A program made the position numbers and the translations under genes. From the NCBI GenBank assembly GCA_027605045.1, contig JAQFWX010000081.1:62001-126000 (forward strand): DNA of 64,000 nucleotides, written 5' to 3'. Shown in pieces: positions 44,849 to 58,045 of the stretch. Below the pieces are notes generated by a model. The model was not told the DNA's origin. It ran no database searches and saw nothing but the letters and a program-made list of their open reading frames with translations. The number at the start of each line of letters is the position of its first letter. Position 1 is the stretch's first letter. Origin of the DNA: Phallus indusiatus. Taxonomy: Eukaryota; Basidiomycota; Agaricomycetes; Phallales; Phallaceae.

Positions 44849-44870
44849 GATAAGCATTTCATTCCTTATC
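44849..44870. promoter_or_regulatory. Inverted pair of GATA-factor sites upstream of DUR3
   Basis: GATAAG at 44849-44854 and CTTATC at 44865-44870 lie 68-89 bp upstream of the DUR3 ATG. Paired HGATAR sites are the classic target of fungal nitrogen regulators (AreA/NIT2/Gln3 type), and urea transporters are known targets. Prediction only. Confidence 0.5.
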
Positions 44871-45405
44871 TTTGACGGATGGGAGAAGAAACGTCATTCG
44901 CAGGACGAGACTTGGCGTAGGCGCTTGCTTCGTGGCCATTATTATCAACTGTCCCTTTAAGCTGTTATAATTCATTTTTCCGGTAACTCCATGAGAACCT
45001 TGAGAAACTTTGATAGAAAGTGCTCGGAAGTTATACATACTCCAACGTGATTGTCATAGTACCATCGATGAAGGTTGCCCAATGCCCGCAGCGATTTGAG
45101 GCCCGTCTAAACTGGTTGGCTCTAATGCTATTTTCTGGTCTAATTTAGTTTCATTTGAATCTGTCAACGATCTGGTTGTTTTGCAACTGGACAAACCTTG
45201 AGAGTTGTCTACAATTCACTCACCCAGCGTGCCAAGCGGGCCGAAATTGTGAAGGGTCGGCTCCAGCGCCCGGCCTGTCAAGCCCTACTCAAAAGTTTTG
45301 AAACAACTTACACCATCCATTCATTCATTCTTACCCATCCTGTTCAACGAAAATCTTCTAACCCCAATTATTTCATTCTAATATATCTCACTATTTTCTT
45401 CTCTA
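44871..45405. other. Divergent promoter region (DUR3 / PLC-like)
   Basis: No gene of its own. The 5' leader of the PLC-like gene at 45290-45405 is C/T-rich. Confidence 0.5.
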
Positions 45406-46997
45406 ATGTTATTGTCAACTTTTTTATCTTCTTCAGCAACGTTACTTTTTCTAAGCTCAACTGCCAACGCGGCCGCAACACCACCGACAACATGTAATGG
45501 CTTCGCCGAGGTTTGTAGCTGAATTTTCAGGTCAATAGAAACTCCTAATATCCGTCTTAGTTGTGTAACCGTTCGTATGGAAACATCACCTCGATTGGAA
45601 CACACGATGCCTATGCCATTGGAACAGACGGTAAGCCCCTTTGTCAAACCCTTGTTCAGAATCTCACGAAATTTCTTAGTCGGTGCCAATCAAGATCAAA
45701 ACAGTATGTTGTTTCAAATATTTCTGCCGATAAATTTGTGCCCATCTATTTGCAGTTACAACCCAGTTAGACGATGGCATCCGAATGATACAATTGCAAG
45801 CCCTTCAGCAATCAAATGGAATTGAATTATGCCATACGAATTGTGTATGATTATTATTCCTATCTATGTGTTATTGTTCTTTTCCTGCTGACGTTTTTAA
45901 AAGGTTATTCACGATGGTGGTACAGCCGCTGCAACACTCTCAGAAATCAAGACTTGGCTACAAAAAAACACTGATAATGGTGCGCATGATTTATCATTCT
46001 TGTTTGCAACTGTTAATGGTATTTCTTTGTGGAATAAGTCGTCACCATTCTTATCGCTAATGTTGATAATATACCTGCGTCGTCTTGGAAGCAACTGTAT
46101 GAAAACGTTGGCATCGACACGATTTCATACTCCCCTCCGACAGCTAGTTTGACCATAGATCAATGGCCAACTTTAGGAGGTTCGCTCAATTCTTTTTTGT
46201 TCTCCCTTTCTTTTTTGCTAATTTCACTCTTTTGACAGAGATGATAAGCAATGGTTCTCAACTAATAACATTACTCGACAACCAGGCTGATTTCACTCAG
46301 GTTCCCTACATCATCGATGGTAGGCCACTTTCCATCTTATACTTAATCTTGTCCTAAAACGTCTACTAGAATTCTCAAACGCCTGGGAAACACCTTTTGA
46401 TGTTACAAGTCCGACTGATTTCCAATGTGCTGTCAACAGAACTCATGGAAATCCCGCAACTCAACTCTCGATAGCGAATCACTTCCTTGATGCTGTGAGG
46501 CTTTTCGTCTGCTGTATTTTTTACCGCTTCCTTAAAATTTCTTAAAAGGAAACGAACATTGTTGGCATCAGTATTCCCATTCCAGACAGAGAAGCTTTGA
46601 CGACCACAAACGGTGTTAGCGGACCAGGTTCTCTGGGTGCCGAAGTCCAAACATGTATTGCAACACACGGAAGACCACCAAACTTCGCACTTGTCGACGT
46701 ATGTTCATAGTCATTATATCTGAACACATTCCTATTTTGTTTTCCTAGTTTTACGAACTCGGCGGCGGTTCTGTCTTCCAAGTAGCGGCTGCTGCCAATG
46801 GGCTGCAATTCACTCCAAAACAAATCGCTCAGCCTATTATATCGACTAGTGGGAACAGTAGCAGCAGTGGGAGTGGCAATGGAGTGACTTCCACACCTCT
46901 TAATGGTGCACCAGATACCCTTTTCGCTGCACCTCGCTTGGCTACGCAAATGGCTGTCGCTGGCAGTATTCTATTTGGCGTGTTAACCGCGCTTTGA
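45406..46997 (+). CDS. Secreted PLC-like phosphodiesterase, probably GPI-anchored
   Basis: A PI-PLC X-domain-like TIM-barrel protein of about 400 residues in about ten exons, starting with 45406-45510 and 45561-45630. The ATG at 45406 begins a hydrophobic signal peptide ending near STANAAA. Active-site-like segments are GTHDAYAIG (first His-Asp), QLDDGIRMIQLQA (Arg), ELCHTNC (second His), VVTILIANVDN, and WPTLGEMI. The C-terminus is Ser/Gly-rich and then hydrophobic (TQMAVAGSILFGVLTAL), as for a GPI attachment signal. Many Agaricomycetes have such wall or surface proteins; whether this one cleaves phosphoinositides is unknown. Confidence 0.8.
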
Positions 46998-47423
46998 ACA
47001 TGAACTTTTTTCTAGTAAATTTATTATATCCTTGCTATTACGATACCGTGTATCTAGCATTCCATTCTTTGCATCAGACAATGGACCACATCCGACATTG
47101 GTTTATATTAAGTTCTAAGATAAGCTATAGGAGAGAGACACTACGGTCAAGAGCCTTTTGAGAAACAAATGCCGGAAAAATAGAAAACAGAAACCACGAA
47201 AAACTTCGAAATACATCTAATTAATACCGCCAATAAAGGAGAAACTGATAAAGTATGGAGAAATAACAGTACAATATAATTGGATGAATTGATACACAGT
47301 GCAATAATATAGAGCCCGAATGTTCGAAAACGAGGATAGAAAAATATTAAGGAAATAAGTCAGAGGCCAGAAGATTGTCTTTGGGGAGGGAGACAGAGGG
47401 AGAAAAGTAGAGGGAAGGTGCTG
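46998..47423. other. Convergent 3' region
   Basis: Between the stops of the PLC-like gene (+) and the FAR1-like gene (-). AT-rich, no gene. Confidence 0.6.
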
Positions 47424-48708
47424 CTATCGATTGGCACTAAGACTGGGAGTTATAGCGGGTCCGAGACTGCTGCCAATTGGACTTTCGAGGTATAATCGGA
47501 TTAGGACACTCTCAAGTGCAGCCACGCTCGGGGTAGGATACTCAAAACCGCGTGCGTGTTGTCGTATACTTGCGAACAAAACAGCCATTCGATCCCATCG
47601 TTCCTGAGAAACGTCTGATGGCTGAGAAGCAGATGCTGCCGATCCCGACGGTAGAGGTGTAATCAGCGAAGAGGATATGGTCGGATGTGGAGGTAAATTA
47701 GGGTGTGAATGATGGAGATGTTGCTGTAATGTAGATGGGGAGATAGCGTGTGGGTCATGTGTTTGAACTGGAGAAGAGATGATACCAACTGGGTTTGCAG
47801 GAGGAAGTGTCGATGCTGTTGTTGATGCAGCTGCCGTTGTGGTTACGAGGTCTGGAGTAGTTGCTTGACCGGAGCTACTTGCTACGGATACGGAACGCAG
47901 CACGTTTAGTTTTCCTTTTTCTTGAGCTGCTTTACGTCCTCTTCTTGTGAACATCAAGTTAGCCTCGCCGATTTCATGCGAATGTTTATCATTATCTGCA
48001 TGAGTAACAAGGTAAATGAGAAAGGAAAGGGAAACAGACAAAGGATCTAACGCACAGCATGCTCTAACTTCATCCGTATGAAAGAACGTTTTATAGCTTA
48101 TAGATGCTGGACAACCTTCACCGTCAATCTAGAGTTAACCATTTCTATCAGTCCTTTTTTTCTTTTATGATGAAAAACCACCACACCTTACGACTTGGCA
48201 GTTTTCTTTGTCTATCAGGGTACTTTTTAACATACTTCTTCCTCCCACTTCGTGTATGCCTCGCGCAGACGAGCTTTGTATGATCCTTGAAGCGTGGCGG
48301 GACAGCTTTACTACCATGAGTATCTCCCTTAACGAACTCCACAACTTTCTCTTCCTCTTCTCGAGCTCTCCACGCTTGAAACTCCTCCATGTTCGCAAAC
48401 AAAAGCGTGTAGCCGTCGTCCAACTCTCCGGTACCATATGCAGGTTTGCTACGCAGAACTGTTGAAGACCTGGTTGAAGGGCCCGGAGTGGTGTTGCTGG
48501 CATCTTGGGTGTTTGAGGTAGACGCCGAGGACGACGAAGGTGTATTTGATGACGAATGTGTGTTTGGGTTCATGGCATTAAGAGTCTGCTGAGGCGGAGG
48601 AGCATAGTGGTGTTGAGCATGCATTGGGTGGTGACTATAATGCTGATTACTCGCTATCGACATACGATGATGATCAATGGAATTGTCAATCTGAAAGTTG
48701 TTAAACAT
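47424..48708 (-). CDS. FAR1/WRKY-GCM1-like zinc-binding protein, probable transcription factor
   Basis: Three exons (48708-48187, 48128-48056, 47995-47424) give 388 residues. A His/Ser/Thr/Asn-rich N-terminus precedes a central domain of about 90 residues: ELDDGYTLLFANMEEFQAW, then LVCARHTRSGRKKYVKKYP, then DGEGCPASISYK and VRACYNDKHSHEIG. The Cys...Cys...His-x-His arrangement and basic stretch resemble the FAR1 DNA-binding domain of the WRKY-GCM1 superfamily. The C-terminal half is Ser/Thr/Pro-rich and disordered, with a helical segment near the end (PSVAALESVLIRLYL). Likely nuclear. The targets are unknown. Confidence 0.7.
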
Positions 48709-49107
48709 TGGGAATTGGAAATCCTTCGAAGGAGCCTTTCCAGGCCGGTGCCTGAGTCAGTAATGGTATGTATTGAAGAAGCAAAGTTTTGGGAGAAAAT
48801 GCTGATAGGATAAAGCGAAATTCCGAGGTTCCAAGAAGAAAAGACCGAGAAACCTGACACTACGGTCAGCTGGTTTTAAAGCCGTCAAGACGGAGGAGCA
48901 CTGCAATGGGGAACAGACAAGTGTGGACGCTTGGAGCGCGTCGAGTCGGAGTCTCCACCAGTGGCTCAGTTCGCTGTTCTGTCATCATCAAACACAGACG
49001 GGCGCATTGTCACAAAAAATACATTTCATTTGTTTCGTTCAGAACTACGTCGCGATTTACAAAAAAAAAAACAAAACCAAAGCAAGATATGACAATAATG
49101 ACAAAAT
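48709..49107. other. Intergenic, no supported gene
   Basis: The promoter side of the FAR1-like gene and the 3' side of the sedolisin gene. No gene seen. Confidence 0.5.
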
Positions 49108-51398
49108 CTATGGTAATGCTTCCAAATTGGCGAAAATGGGTGTACCAAATCCAGTAACCTGAATTTCAAAAAATAAAAATAAATCAATCATCAGCAAACA
49201 GGGAAAATGATCAGCGCGTCGCTAAACTTACAGGATCCCATCCAGCCTTAGCCTAAACCAATATCAGTCAATTGATCATTCTGAGAAAGCAAAATCATAG
49301 AAACATACCGTAAATCCGTTGGTGTTGCATCCGGGGTTGTCGCCAGAAGTAATGTCAGTGAACAAGCCAGGGGTTGAGTAAATCAATGGGTTCAAGAATC
49401 CAAGAACGCTTTTGCCCGCTTTGAGACGCAAGGCATTAATTTGCGCAATGGTGCTTGAAACGATTGGAGTAGAGCAAGATGTGCCATCAACAGTTCCTTC
49501 TTCACCGCCGTCAAAGATAACAACATTCACTCCTTGCGCTGAAATATCAGGGAATCCACGCCCACTCTGTTTCCAAAATGTTTTGATGATATACTTTCAC
49601 GATGAATTTATAGATACGTACCGTGTTGAACAAACCTGCATTAGTATTTCCTAATCCACTTAAAAAGGCTTCTACGGTCGATTGTTGGAACGAAGGAATG
49701 GGGAAGATGTTTGAAAACCCTCCTCCAGAAAAGTCGGCAGCTGTTTCTGGAGCAAAGCCTTGAGTTGCACCAACCTACGAAAATACCAAGATCAGTTTTC
49801 TGTGAGAAAAATGTGATATCGAAGATGCAATCAGAACCATACCGAGGTTACGAAGGGACAGCCAGAGGGGAAAGTTGGAATGAAGGTTGTGCAAGTTTGA
49901 CTTTGAGAGCCAGATACACCACCATCACCGGACGAGAACAAGATAGAAGTACCACGAGCACCAAGTTGCATATGTGCGTTGCACAATTGGCTAAGACGCG
50001 ATATGAGAAAAGAAGACTTCATGAATGTTAGACCACTGACTTCGCAACGGTAGCCGGGACATCGGGCTCATCGAACCCGTAACTCGTTGACAAAACTTGA
50101 GGAGGGTTGGTTTCAGCAATAAGGAAGTTGATAATGTCAAGGAAGCCGTCAATGTCATCTTGATTATTTTCACCGACGGAGATGAAAGTCACTGGAACAC
50201 CGCCAGCAACACCGACGGTATACTGGGTATCCAAGTTCTACCAGTTATATGCGTCAGTACTGAGCCAAAAGAGAGTCGATAATTGTCTCACAGCTTCAAT
50301 ACCTGCGTCTCTACGGTTTTGCGTGTTCTCGCCACCGTCCAAAGTTTGAACAGAGAATGTGGGTCGGGGTGTTAAATCAGTTCTAAACGATTCCAGGAAA
50401 CTCTATTGAACGGATTCTTAATTCAGAAACTCCCCAACGACATAAAACTTACTGTTAGATCGGCGGTCTGAGCAAATTGTTCGATGAATCCGGAAACCCC
50501 GATCTGACTGGCAGTCTGAGGCCCCACAGTGGCTTGAAGCCCGTAGAGAGCTAAGACTAATGGCGAAATGACGATCTCAGTAAAAATGACGAGAAGCCAT
50601 AACAATGAGCATAACTTACTGCAAGCCGGATCAACCTCATTGACATTGCAAGCGGAGGGGGCTGCATCAGGGGTAGGAGCGGACGACGTCTTACTAGATT
50701 TAGGAGTGAAGACTAAACCGGGAGTCTTAGACCGGATTGGGAAACTAGCGCCACCATCATCAACACGATGAACGAAAGTGTCAAGATAAAGGAATGATGA
50801 GTTCTCACGTGGTAGTGGGATGAATCAAGTTGACGTGATTCTTCAGATTGGCAGGTAGTGAATATGATAAGGTCCGGACGGCTTGCTTTCCAGTAGTTGT
50901 GTCCGTGAAAACTGAAAAGTCAGCATCCAACAGTTCATTGGCCTGAGAAACCGTGAGAGTAAAACTAAGCCAGTCTCCAGCGGGAGAGATAGTGGTAGCT
51001 TGAAGGTTATTGGCACTCAGCCATTCGTCGACTGCGGACTTCGTCTCCGCACTGGGTGCAACAAAGGCTTCTACCTTTTTTCAAGGTCATCAGTGGTGAT
51101 GAACGGCATATACGATCAAGGGAAATATGCATACTTCTTCCTTCGTAAGATGTTGTCCGTACAGCTTGTTTCCTGGCGTAGAGACATCAAACAAAGCAGA
51201 CTCGAGGCCTGGCAAGTTATTAGATGTCAACGCCATACGCAAAGTTAACGAAGTGCTGGCGGAAGCAGGACCGTTCGCCACGAAGCCCTTGGGAACAGTG
51301 TCCCTCCGTTCATGGACAACTAGGGATGAACGGGGAGCAGGCTTCGCGAGGACGGAAAGAATGGAAACGAGGAAGAAGAGAGCCCGGAATGCGACCAT
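49108..51398 (-). CDS. Sedolisin (S53) serine-carboxyl peptidase, secreted
   Basis: A tripeptidyl-peptidase/aorsin-type acid protease in about nine exons. The ATG at 51398 begins a signal peptide (MVAFRALFFLVSILSVLA). A pro-domain follows (SLTLRMALTSNNLPGLESAL, LYGQHLTKEEV). The catalytic domain shows the Glu/Asp helix (DGGENTQNRRDAGIEALDTQY), the oxyanion-side SILFSSGDGGVSG, RGFPDISAQG, and the nucleophile GTSCSTPIVSS (family consensus SGTSxS). It ends with VTGFGTPIFANLEALP at 49108. Works at acid pH outside the cell to release peptides from protein. No lesions. Confidence 0.9.
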
Positions 51399-52979
51399 GG
51401 TCTGCAAAGGTGGGATCGAAAGTAGGCTGGGGAACCATTTGACCGTCCCATATGGAGGGTATTTATGTGCCAGAGGAGCCCCACGGTCTTTTGAATAGCA
51501 TAAGCATATTCATACTTCACCCCAGGTGATTTAGATAAGCGTGCGATACCATGGATTAAGTTCGGCATTAAAGAAACCAAGCATATGAGTTGTATTTTTG
51601 ACTCTTGATGCCATGATACAAATCGAGGATGTCGAGACACTCTATAAATGACTTTTGAAAGCAGTCTTGGCAAAAAGCATAATTTGACGAATGGAGTTTC
51701 AACACATAATCGAGACTGTGGGTTGCAAACAGTTACTTCAAGACTACAGTCAGAGACCACCTGAGAGGTGCCGTCCGAAAGACGAAAGGATAATAAAGCC
51801 CGTTATGTTTATTTAATTGGTAGCTGCTCAAAAAATGAATATGTGGGTAGCATGCTTATTCCTAAGCGAGATGGAACTCACAGATGCTTCCGCGATACTA
51901 TACTTGGAATTGAGAAGTATACAGTCTATTTTTGAAGTAAAAACATACTAGTATTCATTGGTGAACTATCCTGTGAGAATCGACCCGCACGGTATGACTT
52001 TAGACCAATTCTGATGGGAAAACGGAGGGCTTTTGAATAAGGAAAACCTAATTCCTTATGGTATGGTACAGTGTGAACCGAGCTCAAGACTATGTCGAGT
52101 GATGTCGCACAATCCTATCCAAATACAGAGTTAATGCGAGTCCATGCTGAAACATTACCGATTTGCTCATGATAGCATGAAATCAGATGTCAATAGAGTT
52201 TGCCCCTACAAAGAAATTATCCTAATGCAAAAAAGGGCAAGTATAATGCTCACGTGCAATGCTCTTAGAGATATGAATCGAGAGGCCACTATGGGCGAAG
52301 ACATGATCCATGATAACTAGAAGCCGTATGAACTTCGCTTCTGATATAATATTGAAAGTATGCTCCTCTCGACTCCTGGCTGACTATTGTTGATGGCGTG
52401 ATCTAGTTGGCTTTGAAGGATATATTGAACGTATTTGTTGCTCAAGCCGCAAGTTCTTCTCTCCGGTATCATGACAATATCCAAAGCGCAGTTTCCATTA
52501 CAATGCCAGCTGCAATCTCTTCATGTCGGCAGTGAGTAACCGGACGTTATCGTCGATGTATAGTTTCGATGCTGATCGATGATCTTCCTAAAACACCCCT
52601 ATCTGGAAAATCAACTCTTCTTGTGGATGCATTTTGACCCGGGCGAGGCATTACATGTGGTTTTCACCTTCCATTGGTGATAGATAAACGATAGAACCGG
52701 ACAATAGATCGCAAAGCCATACGAGTTTTTACGGCAAGGCAAGATCCGAGAGGGCATGCGTGACGAGTGGACGTGATTGCAAGGTTGTAAATATGAAGAA
52801 AAGAGAGCAGACTGAGAAATAATTTCCCAAGTCTCACGCGTAATGTTGGCCAAACTCGCAAAAAAAAAAGTGTGTAATCCGGATAACCAACTTGGTCAAG
52901 GAAAGCCCTAACACGCCGGCACATCGCCGAAGTCCAATTACGTCAGAATATCTTACGTAACTAAAATTCAACGATCCCA
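51399..52979. other. Intergenic, about 1.6 kb without a gene
   Basis: Upstream of the sedolisin gene and of UTP11. Minus-strand frames at 51320-51760 and 52611-52924 lack domains and splice sense. Nothing else seen. Confidence 0.5.
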
Positions 52980-54214
52980 ATGTCGTCCTCTTTGCGCAAC
53001 TCATTACACCGTCGAAATCACAAGGAACGTAGCCAGCTCGCTCATAGATCTAGGCTAGGGATTCTTGAAAAACACAAAGATTATGTCAAGCGTGCCAGGG
53101 ACTTTCATTCGAAGCAGGAACGAATCAAAAGGTTGAGGGAGAAAGCGGCTGAAAGGAACAAAGATGAGTTCTATTTTGGCATGGTAAAAAGCCGAACCAC
53201 AGTGAGTTATCTTTCTATGAATCTAGTAACATAATGTTCATTGCGTTTAGGGGGGTGTGCACACGACGGATAGAGGGAACTCGGCACTTCCAATAGACTT
53301 CGTGAAGATCTTGAAAACTCAAGATCAAAATTACGTTCGTGCAGCTCGCCAAGCAAACCGCAAAGTAGGCATTTCCCGAAAGTATGAATAATTGAAAGTT
53401 TCATTGTGTAATTCTCACAGAAAATTGATAACTTGAAAGCTCAATTAACGACGCGGGGAGACCTAATGCAGCTTGATAACATTGACGATGACGTTAACGG
53501 TTTAAACGAGGAAGAAGACAAGATTCTTCAGGAAGCGGGTGTTCTTGCTACTCCGAGTCGGCTGACGAAACATAAACCGAAACATACTATTTTTGTTTCC
53601 GATAAAGCTGAAGGTGTGTCCGTGCTGTATCTCCTCGTCCAATGCTCTATCACTAATTACAACAGCTGCCAAGTACGAAGCTCCAAAGTCAATCGACGCT
53701 TCTTTGAAAAAACCATCCGGCACCGAAAGAGAAGAAGAAGAAAGTATAGATCTGGGATGGAATTGGTCAGATAAAAACTCTACTCGGAAGAATCCGTCAT
53801 CTTCAAGAGCTGAGGAGACTGAAGAGGATGAAGATTCATTAGAGATAGGTGAAACAGGAGAAATGGGGGATAATGTGCGGGTAAGTCTCGCATTCAGTCC
53901 AATCTAACTCAATTATTCAACCTATCGTTGTCTAGAATTCACGGTCTCAACTGCTAAAAGAACTCGCGGCGAGGTTGAAACGCGAAAGGAATTTGCATTA
54001 TGTTGGCCGTGAATTAGAAATGCAAAGATTGTTAATGGGTAAAGGTGCCTCTCGCAAGATTCGCGGTGCAACTTTGGTAGAAGGTGAAAATGGCAAGGAA
54101 GATGAAGATGAGATTGATGCTCGTCGAGGGAAAAGACGCAAGCCAGAAATTGGAATGGAGCCCAGAGTATACCGGCCGCGCGTGTATAAGTGGAAAGCGG
54201 AGAGGAAAAAATAA
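52980..54214 (+). CDS. UTP11: U3 snoRNP small-subunit processome protein Utp11
   Basis: Five introns were checked and exons 52980-53201, 53251-53364, 53421-53613, 53666-53880 and 53936-54214 join in frame to 340 residues. The N-terminus RRNHKERSQLAHRSRLGILE, KHKDYVKRARDFHSKQERIK and FYFGMVKSRTTGGVHTTDRG are diagnostic of Utp11, a component of the 18S pre-rRNA processing complex in the nucleolus. The acidic middle is longer than in yeast. The C-terminal ELEMQRLLMGKGASRKI and the basic end (RPRVYKWKAERKK) also fit. Confidence 0.93.
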
Positions 54215-54327
54215 AATAAAAAATCTCTTGAATTCATCTTATTGTTATTAATACAAAACCAGTAGTCCAACAACAAATACTCATAATTCGGACAACACAT
54301 ACATATATAATGTAGATACTACCAATC

Positions 54328-56199
54328 CTAAACTGGGTCGGCAAAGGGATCAGAATCGTCAATTAGGAGAGGCTGAGGTCTAACGACACTGGAGCTCGAA
54401 TAGTCGTCACTATATCGACCTTGTGGAGACCTTCCTTTCCCTTTGTCAGGAGATACCTGTCGTGCAACCCGACGATTATGCGTTTCTTCATCAGAAGATT
54501 CGTAGCTGCTGAAATCTGATAATGACCCCCTTCTCCCGTAGTTGCCTTCCAAGGAGTCGGGGCTAGTAGGTCGAAGGGGTGGTGGTAAATGAGCTGCATC
54601 GGAACCTAACGCTCCAAAGCTCAAATCTTGCAGGTCAGCATAAACGCTGTTACTCGTGTTCGCGGATCGAGACTTTTGTCTAGCCACAGCTGCACGCTGC
54701 TTCTCTTGAAGCTTGGTAAGCTCAGGTACCGAAGTATTTCCCTCGGCCAATGTTGTCTTCGACAACCGGGCCTCAACACCCGTTTCAGAGACATCGGGGA
54801 TGAGGTACTGTTTTGCAAGGGGTAAAATGAATACGCAATGGCAAAGAAAAAGGAATTACCTTATCGTATGCATCCAAGGCTTGAATGATTCGCTCATTAG
54901 TTTCTAGCAACGTTCCGATGAGTTCTTCGTCTTCGACGAGCTAAGCCATTGTCAGCGCGTGACAAATAGAGAACCCCAACAATAACCAACCTGTATATAT
55001 CTGACTAATTCCTTCCGGACTTTCTTCGTAGCCGCCAAACATTCTTGAACCCGAGTGTTTACCTCCACCGGCTCTTGTTGGGGATTGGCTAGCTGTAAAA
55101 GAAGTCAGGGGATACGATAATTGACGGATGAGAACAGATATTAATACCACAAGTGCGTTAACTAAATTGCTTGAACATTGGCTGGCAGTAGCGATGCAAT
55201 TTAGAACCTGGGGCTTCTCTTGTTCAAGGTTGAAGGCTCGACGCTTTGGCCGTCTGGCTTCTTGCAGCTTTCGCTCCCGTTCTTCTTTCTCTTCTTTCTT
55301 AGCTCTTTCTTTGGCCAACTTTGCTTCTTCTCGCAAGCGTTTCGCGGTCTCGCGCTCCTCTTTCTCTCGTTCTCGTTCTCTTTCCCGTTCCAATTCACGC
55401 TCCCTTTCTCGAGCCGCGATTTCTTCTGAATAGGTATTACCATGATCTTCAGACCTTCGATTAGTATGTGGTCTGCATTGGTCATAAAGAGAAGCGACCA
55501 GCTTCATCTTGGGATCGTCTTGAAATTGACGTTTCCAAGAGGCAAGGACAATCAATAGCTTTTTCTTGACATCCGGGTGGGTTGTTGGGTCTGCAGCGAG
55601 GTGTCGGATGACCTCGGTTAAGCGATCATTGGCAAAGCTTGCTAGAAATAATTCAGTGACAGTTACCCGAAAATCGACATCGCCGTACATACTTTGGAAT
55701 TGCGTTCCGCAATTTTCCACCAGAGCTTTCAAGATCTAAACGAAAAGAACAGTGAGATAGGAACATTCTGACATAATGTCCACTTACTACGAGCGCACGT
55801 AATTGATGGTGAACGTCACCGTGCTTGAGCTTCTTCCTGATAGCACGAGAGGCTTCCGCTGGTCTAAGTGATATGGATGAGATCTAAGCGTCTTTATCGA
55901 CGACGAAGATAACAAACCCTGATGTCTGGAGATTGATAGAATCGACAAGTTCGGGTATTCTGTGAGAAACATGGATTTTAAACTTTGATTGCAGGCATAA
56001 CACAACATGGTTTCGAAACTCACCCGTCATATGCCTCCACCTCGTATCTACTGGATGTTAAAATCTCAGTCCAATCTGTGATAGATGACTAGACAAGAAG
56101 ATTATTTCAAAAAGAGTTTTCCCAATAATTTTATGTTCCTACATGGGGCTTGTCTCGATTTAAAGCACTCATAGCTTGCCTAGCGAGAGCTGTTGCCAT
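54328..56199 (-). CDS. VHS/GAT-domain protein, LSB5-like
   Basis: Starts at 56199 (MATALARQAMSALNRDKPH) and runs through several introns to 54328. The VHS domain is recognisable: SITDWTEILTSS, then ASRAIRKKLKHGDVHHQLRA, then LKALVENCGTQFQSMYGDVD, and LLIVLASWKRQFQDDPKM. A charged coiled-coil (runs of E/R/K) follows, then a GAT-like helix region and a Ser-rich tail ending with DSDPFADPV. This is the arrangement of yeast Lsb5, an ubiquitin- and actin-patch-linked adaptor in endocytic sorting. The DPF near the end could bind adaptor appendages. Confidence 0.8.
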
Positions 56200-56349
56200 G
56201 ATGGATGGTAGGATAGTTGTCAAGCCCCTAGCGTGAAGTCATAGATCCTTATGTAATCGCACCCTGAAGCCACAGGAGCGTAATTTGAGCGTAATAAAAA
56301 AAATGTCCGAAAACTTGGCATGACATTTATAAACAGAAGCAAAAGCCAT

Positions 56350-58045
56350 TTATTTCCAACAAATATTTAATGGAGCTCCATTAGGAGACCCAATCCAAAA
56401 AGGCTTCAAGACGCTGGGAAGATCCAGGCCAACCACTTCACCCTCTCCTGATAATCTTGCGCCATTTTCTAATAACGCTATAATCAACCGGGGTACCGCT
56501 GCGGCTGTTCCGTTCAAGGTATGCGCAAACGCCAATGCGTGCTTCTCTGTCGAGCTGTCAGAAGAAAAGGCTTTGGAGGCGGAGGGCCGGTATCGGATGT
56601 GAAGTCGTCGGGACTGATAATCTGTACAATTGGAGAGAGATGTCGTCTGAAAGATTGGCATCAGGAATAAATGACAGATCCGATAAGCATTAGGAAATCA
56701 CCTCCCCCCACTTCCCTCTTCCAGGCATCCAAGCTTCAATGTCATATTTGCGATATGCGCTAGCCCCGAGTTCTTCAGTGGGCATATCCAATACTCTGAG
56801 AAGATGAATATGATTATACGTGTCAAATCATTCGGAAAGATAACGCACCGAAAAGGGATCTTAAGACCGCTCATTATCTCTATTTGAATATTTCTCATTT
56901 CTTCCATCAATCCGTTACTCTGGGATTCAGGAACGACAGAAAATAGTTCAACTTTGGTGAACTGATGTACTCGGTATAAACCATGGGTATCAGCTCCTCT
57001 AGCACCGGCTTCTGCACGAAATGCTTTCCCGACAGCAACAACTTTGAGCGGAAGCTGCACTTCCTCAAATATCTTGTCAGAGAATAGTCCTCCTAATGGT
57101 ATTTCCGCAGTACCCGACAAGACTAGCTCGGGATGGTTTTTAGCGGACCCTGACGCAATGTGATACATTTGGTGTACATCATCTTTGTCTCGAGGCTGAA
57201 AGCCACACCGCGTAGCCATATCTGCTTTCACCACATCTGGAGGTATAACTGGTCTAAATCCGTGTTTCATCGCGATAGTGATGGAATAATTAATGAGTGC
57301 GAGCTCAAGTAAAGCGCTTTCATTAATGAGATAATACCAAGAAGATCCTGTAACAGAAGAGCCAGCATCCAAATCAAGCAAGTTGAGCGACTTTGCAATC
57401 CGTACATGATCCCGAAACGGAGATGCAGGCAAAGGTTTTGGCCCATGGGTAGACAACGTAACGGCAGCTTCTTCCGATCCAACGGGGGAATCTGGGTGGG
57501 TGTCGTTTGGTAATAAGAGAGCTGTTTGTGTAAGTTGCTCTTCCAATTGCATCACCTGACTCTTCAATTCCGATGACTCCGCTTTCAAATGCTGCGCAGC
57601 CTCGATGGCCTCTTTTTTTGCGACCAAATCTGTGGTCTTTTTGACTGTATCCGATATCCGGTTTCTTGCTGCCAGTTTTTGATTCAATTGTGCAGAGAGA
57701 ACTCTATACTCCTTGTACATCTGCGCAATCTTTTGAACAGTGTCGGCGGGAACGACTGATTTCCTATTGAGAACATTTTGCGACTTGTAAGCAACGTTCT
57801 CCGAAATTGATTTGTAGTCTAATCGTGGGGCTGGTAGATTCGAACGAGAGATCTCAAGAGATGTATACAGACGGATATGTCGATGAATATCTGTAAATAT
57901 AAAAATGACATGTTAGCAAAGAATTGAGAAATAACTTGCCTCGCAGACAGCGTGTTGAACGCCGAAAAGGCGTGGGAGAGACCAACTGCATGATGTGACG
58001 CGTTATTTCACGCGAAGTCACACCCATTTTGCTTCCCAGCGCCAT
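56350..58045 (-). CDS. Seryl-tRNA synthetase, probably mitochondrial
   Basis: Charges tRNA-Ser. Exons 58045-57940, 57890-56849 and two more give about 510 residues. The N-terminal exon is Arg-rich and acid-free near its end ([12 protein letters not shown]), as for a mitochondrial targeting peptide. A coiled-coil arm follows ([20 protein letters not shown]). The class-II core has GTAEIPLGG, the motif 2 segment [25 protein letters not shown], and a C-terminal [19 protein letters not shown] motif 3. The first intron has a GC donor (CGAG/GCAAGT). Its ATG overlaps that of RFC4 on the other strand; a second in-frame ATG at 58027 could be used instead. Confidence 0.9.

Noticed and set aside
51320..51760. 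146-codon minus-strand frame upstream of the sedolisin
   Set aside because: Overlaps the sedolisin signal peptide in another frame; no domain.
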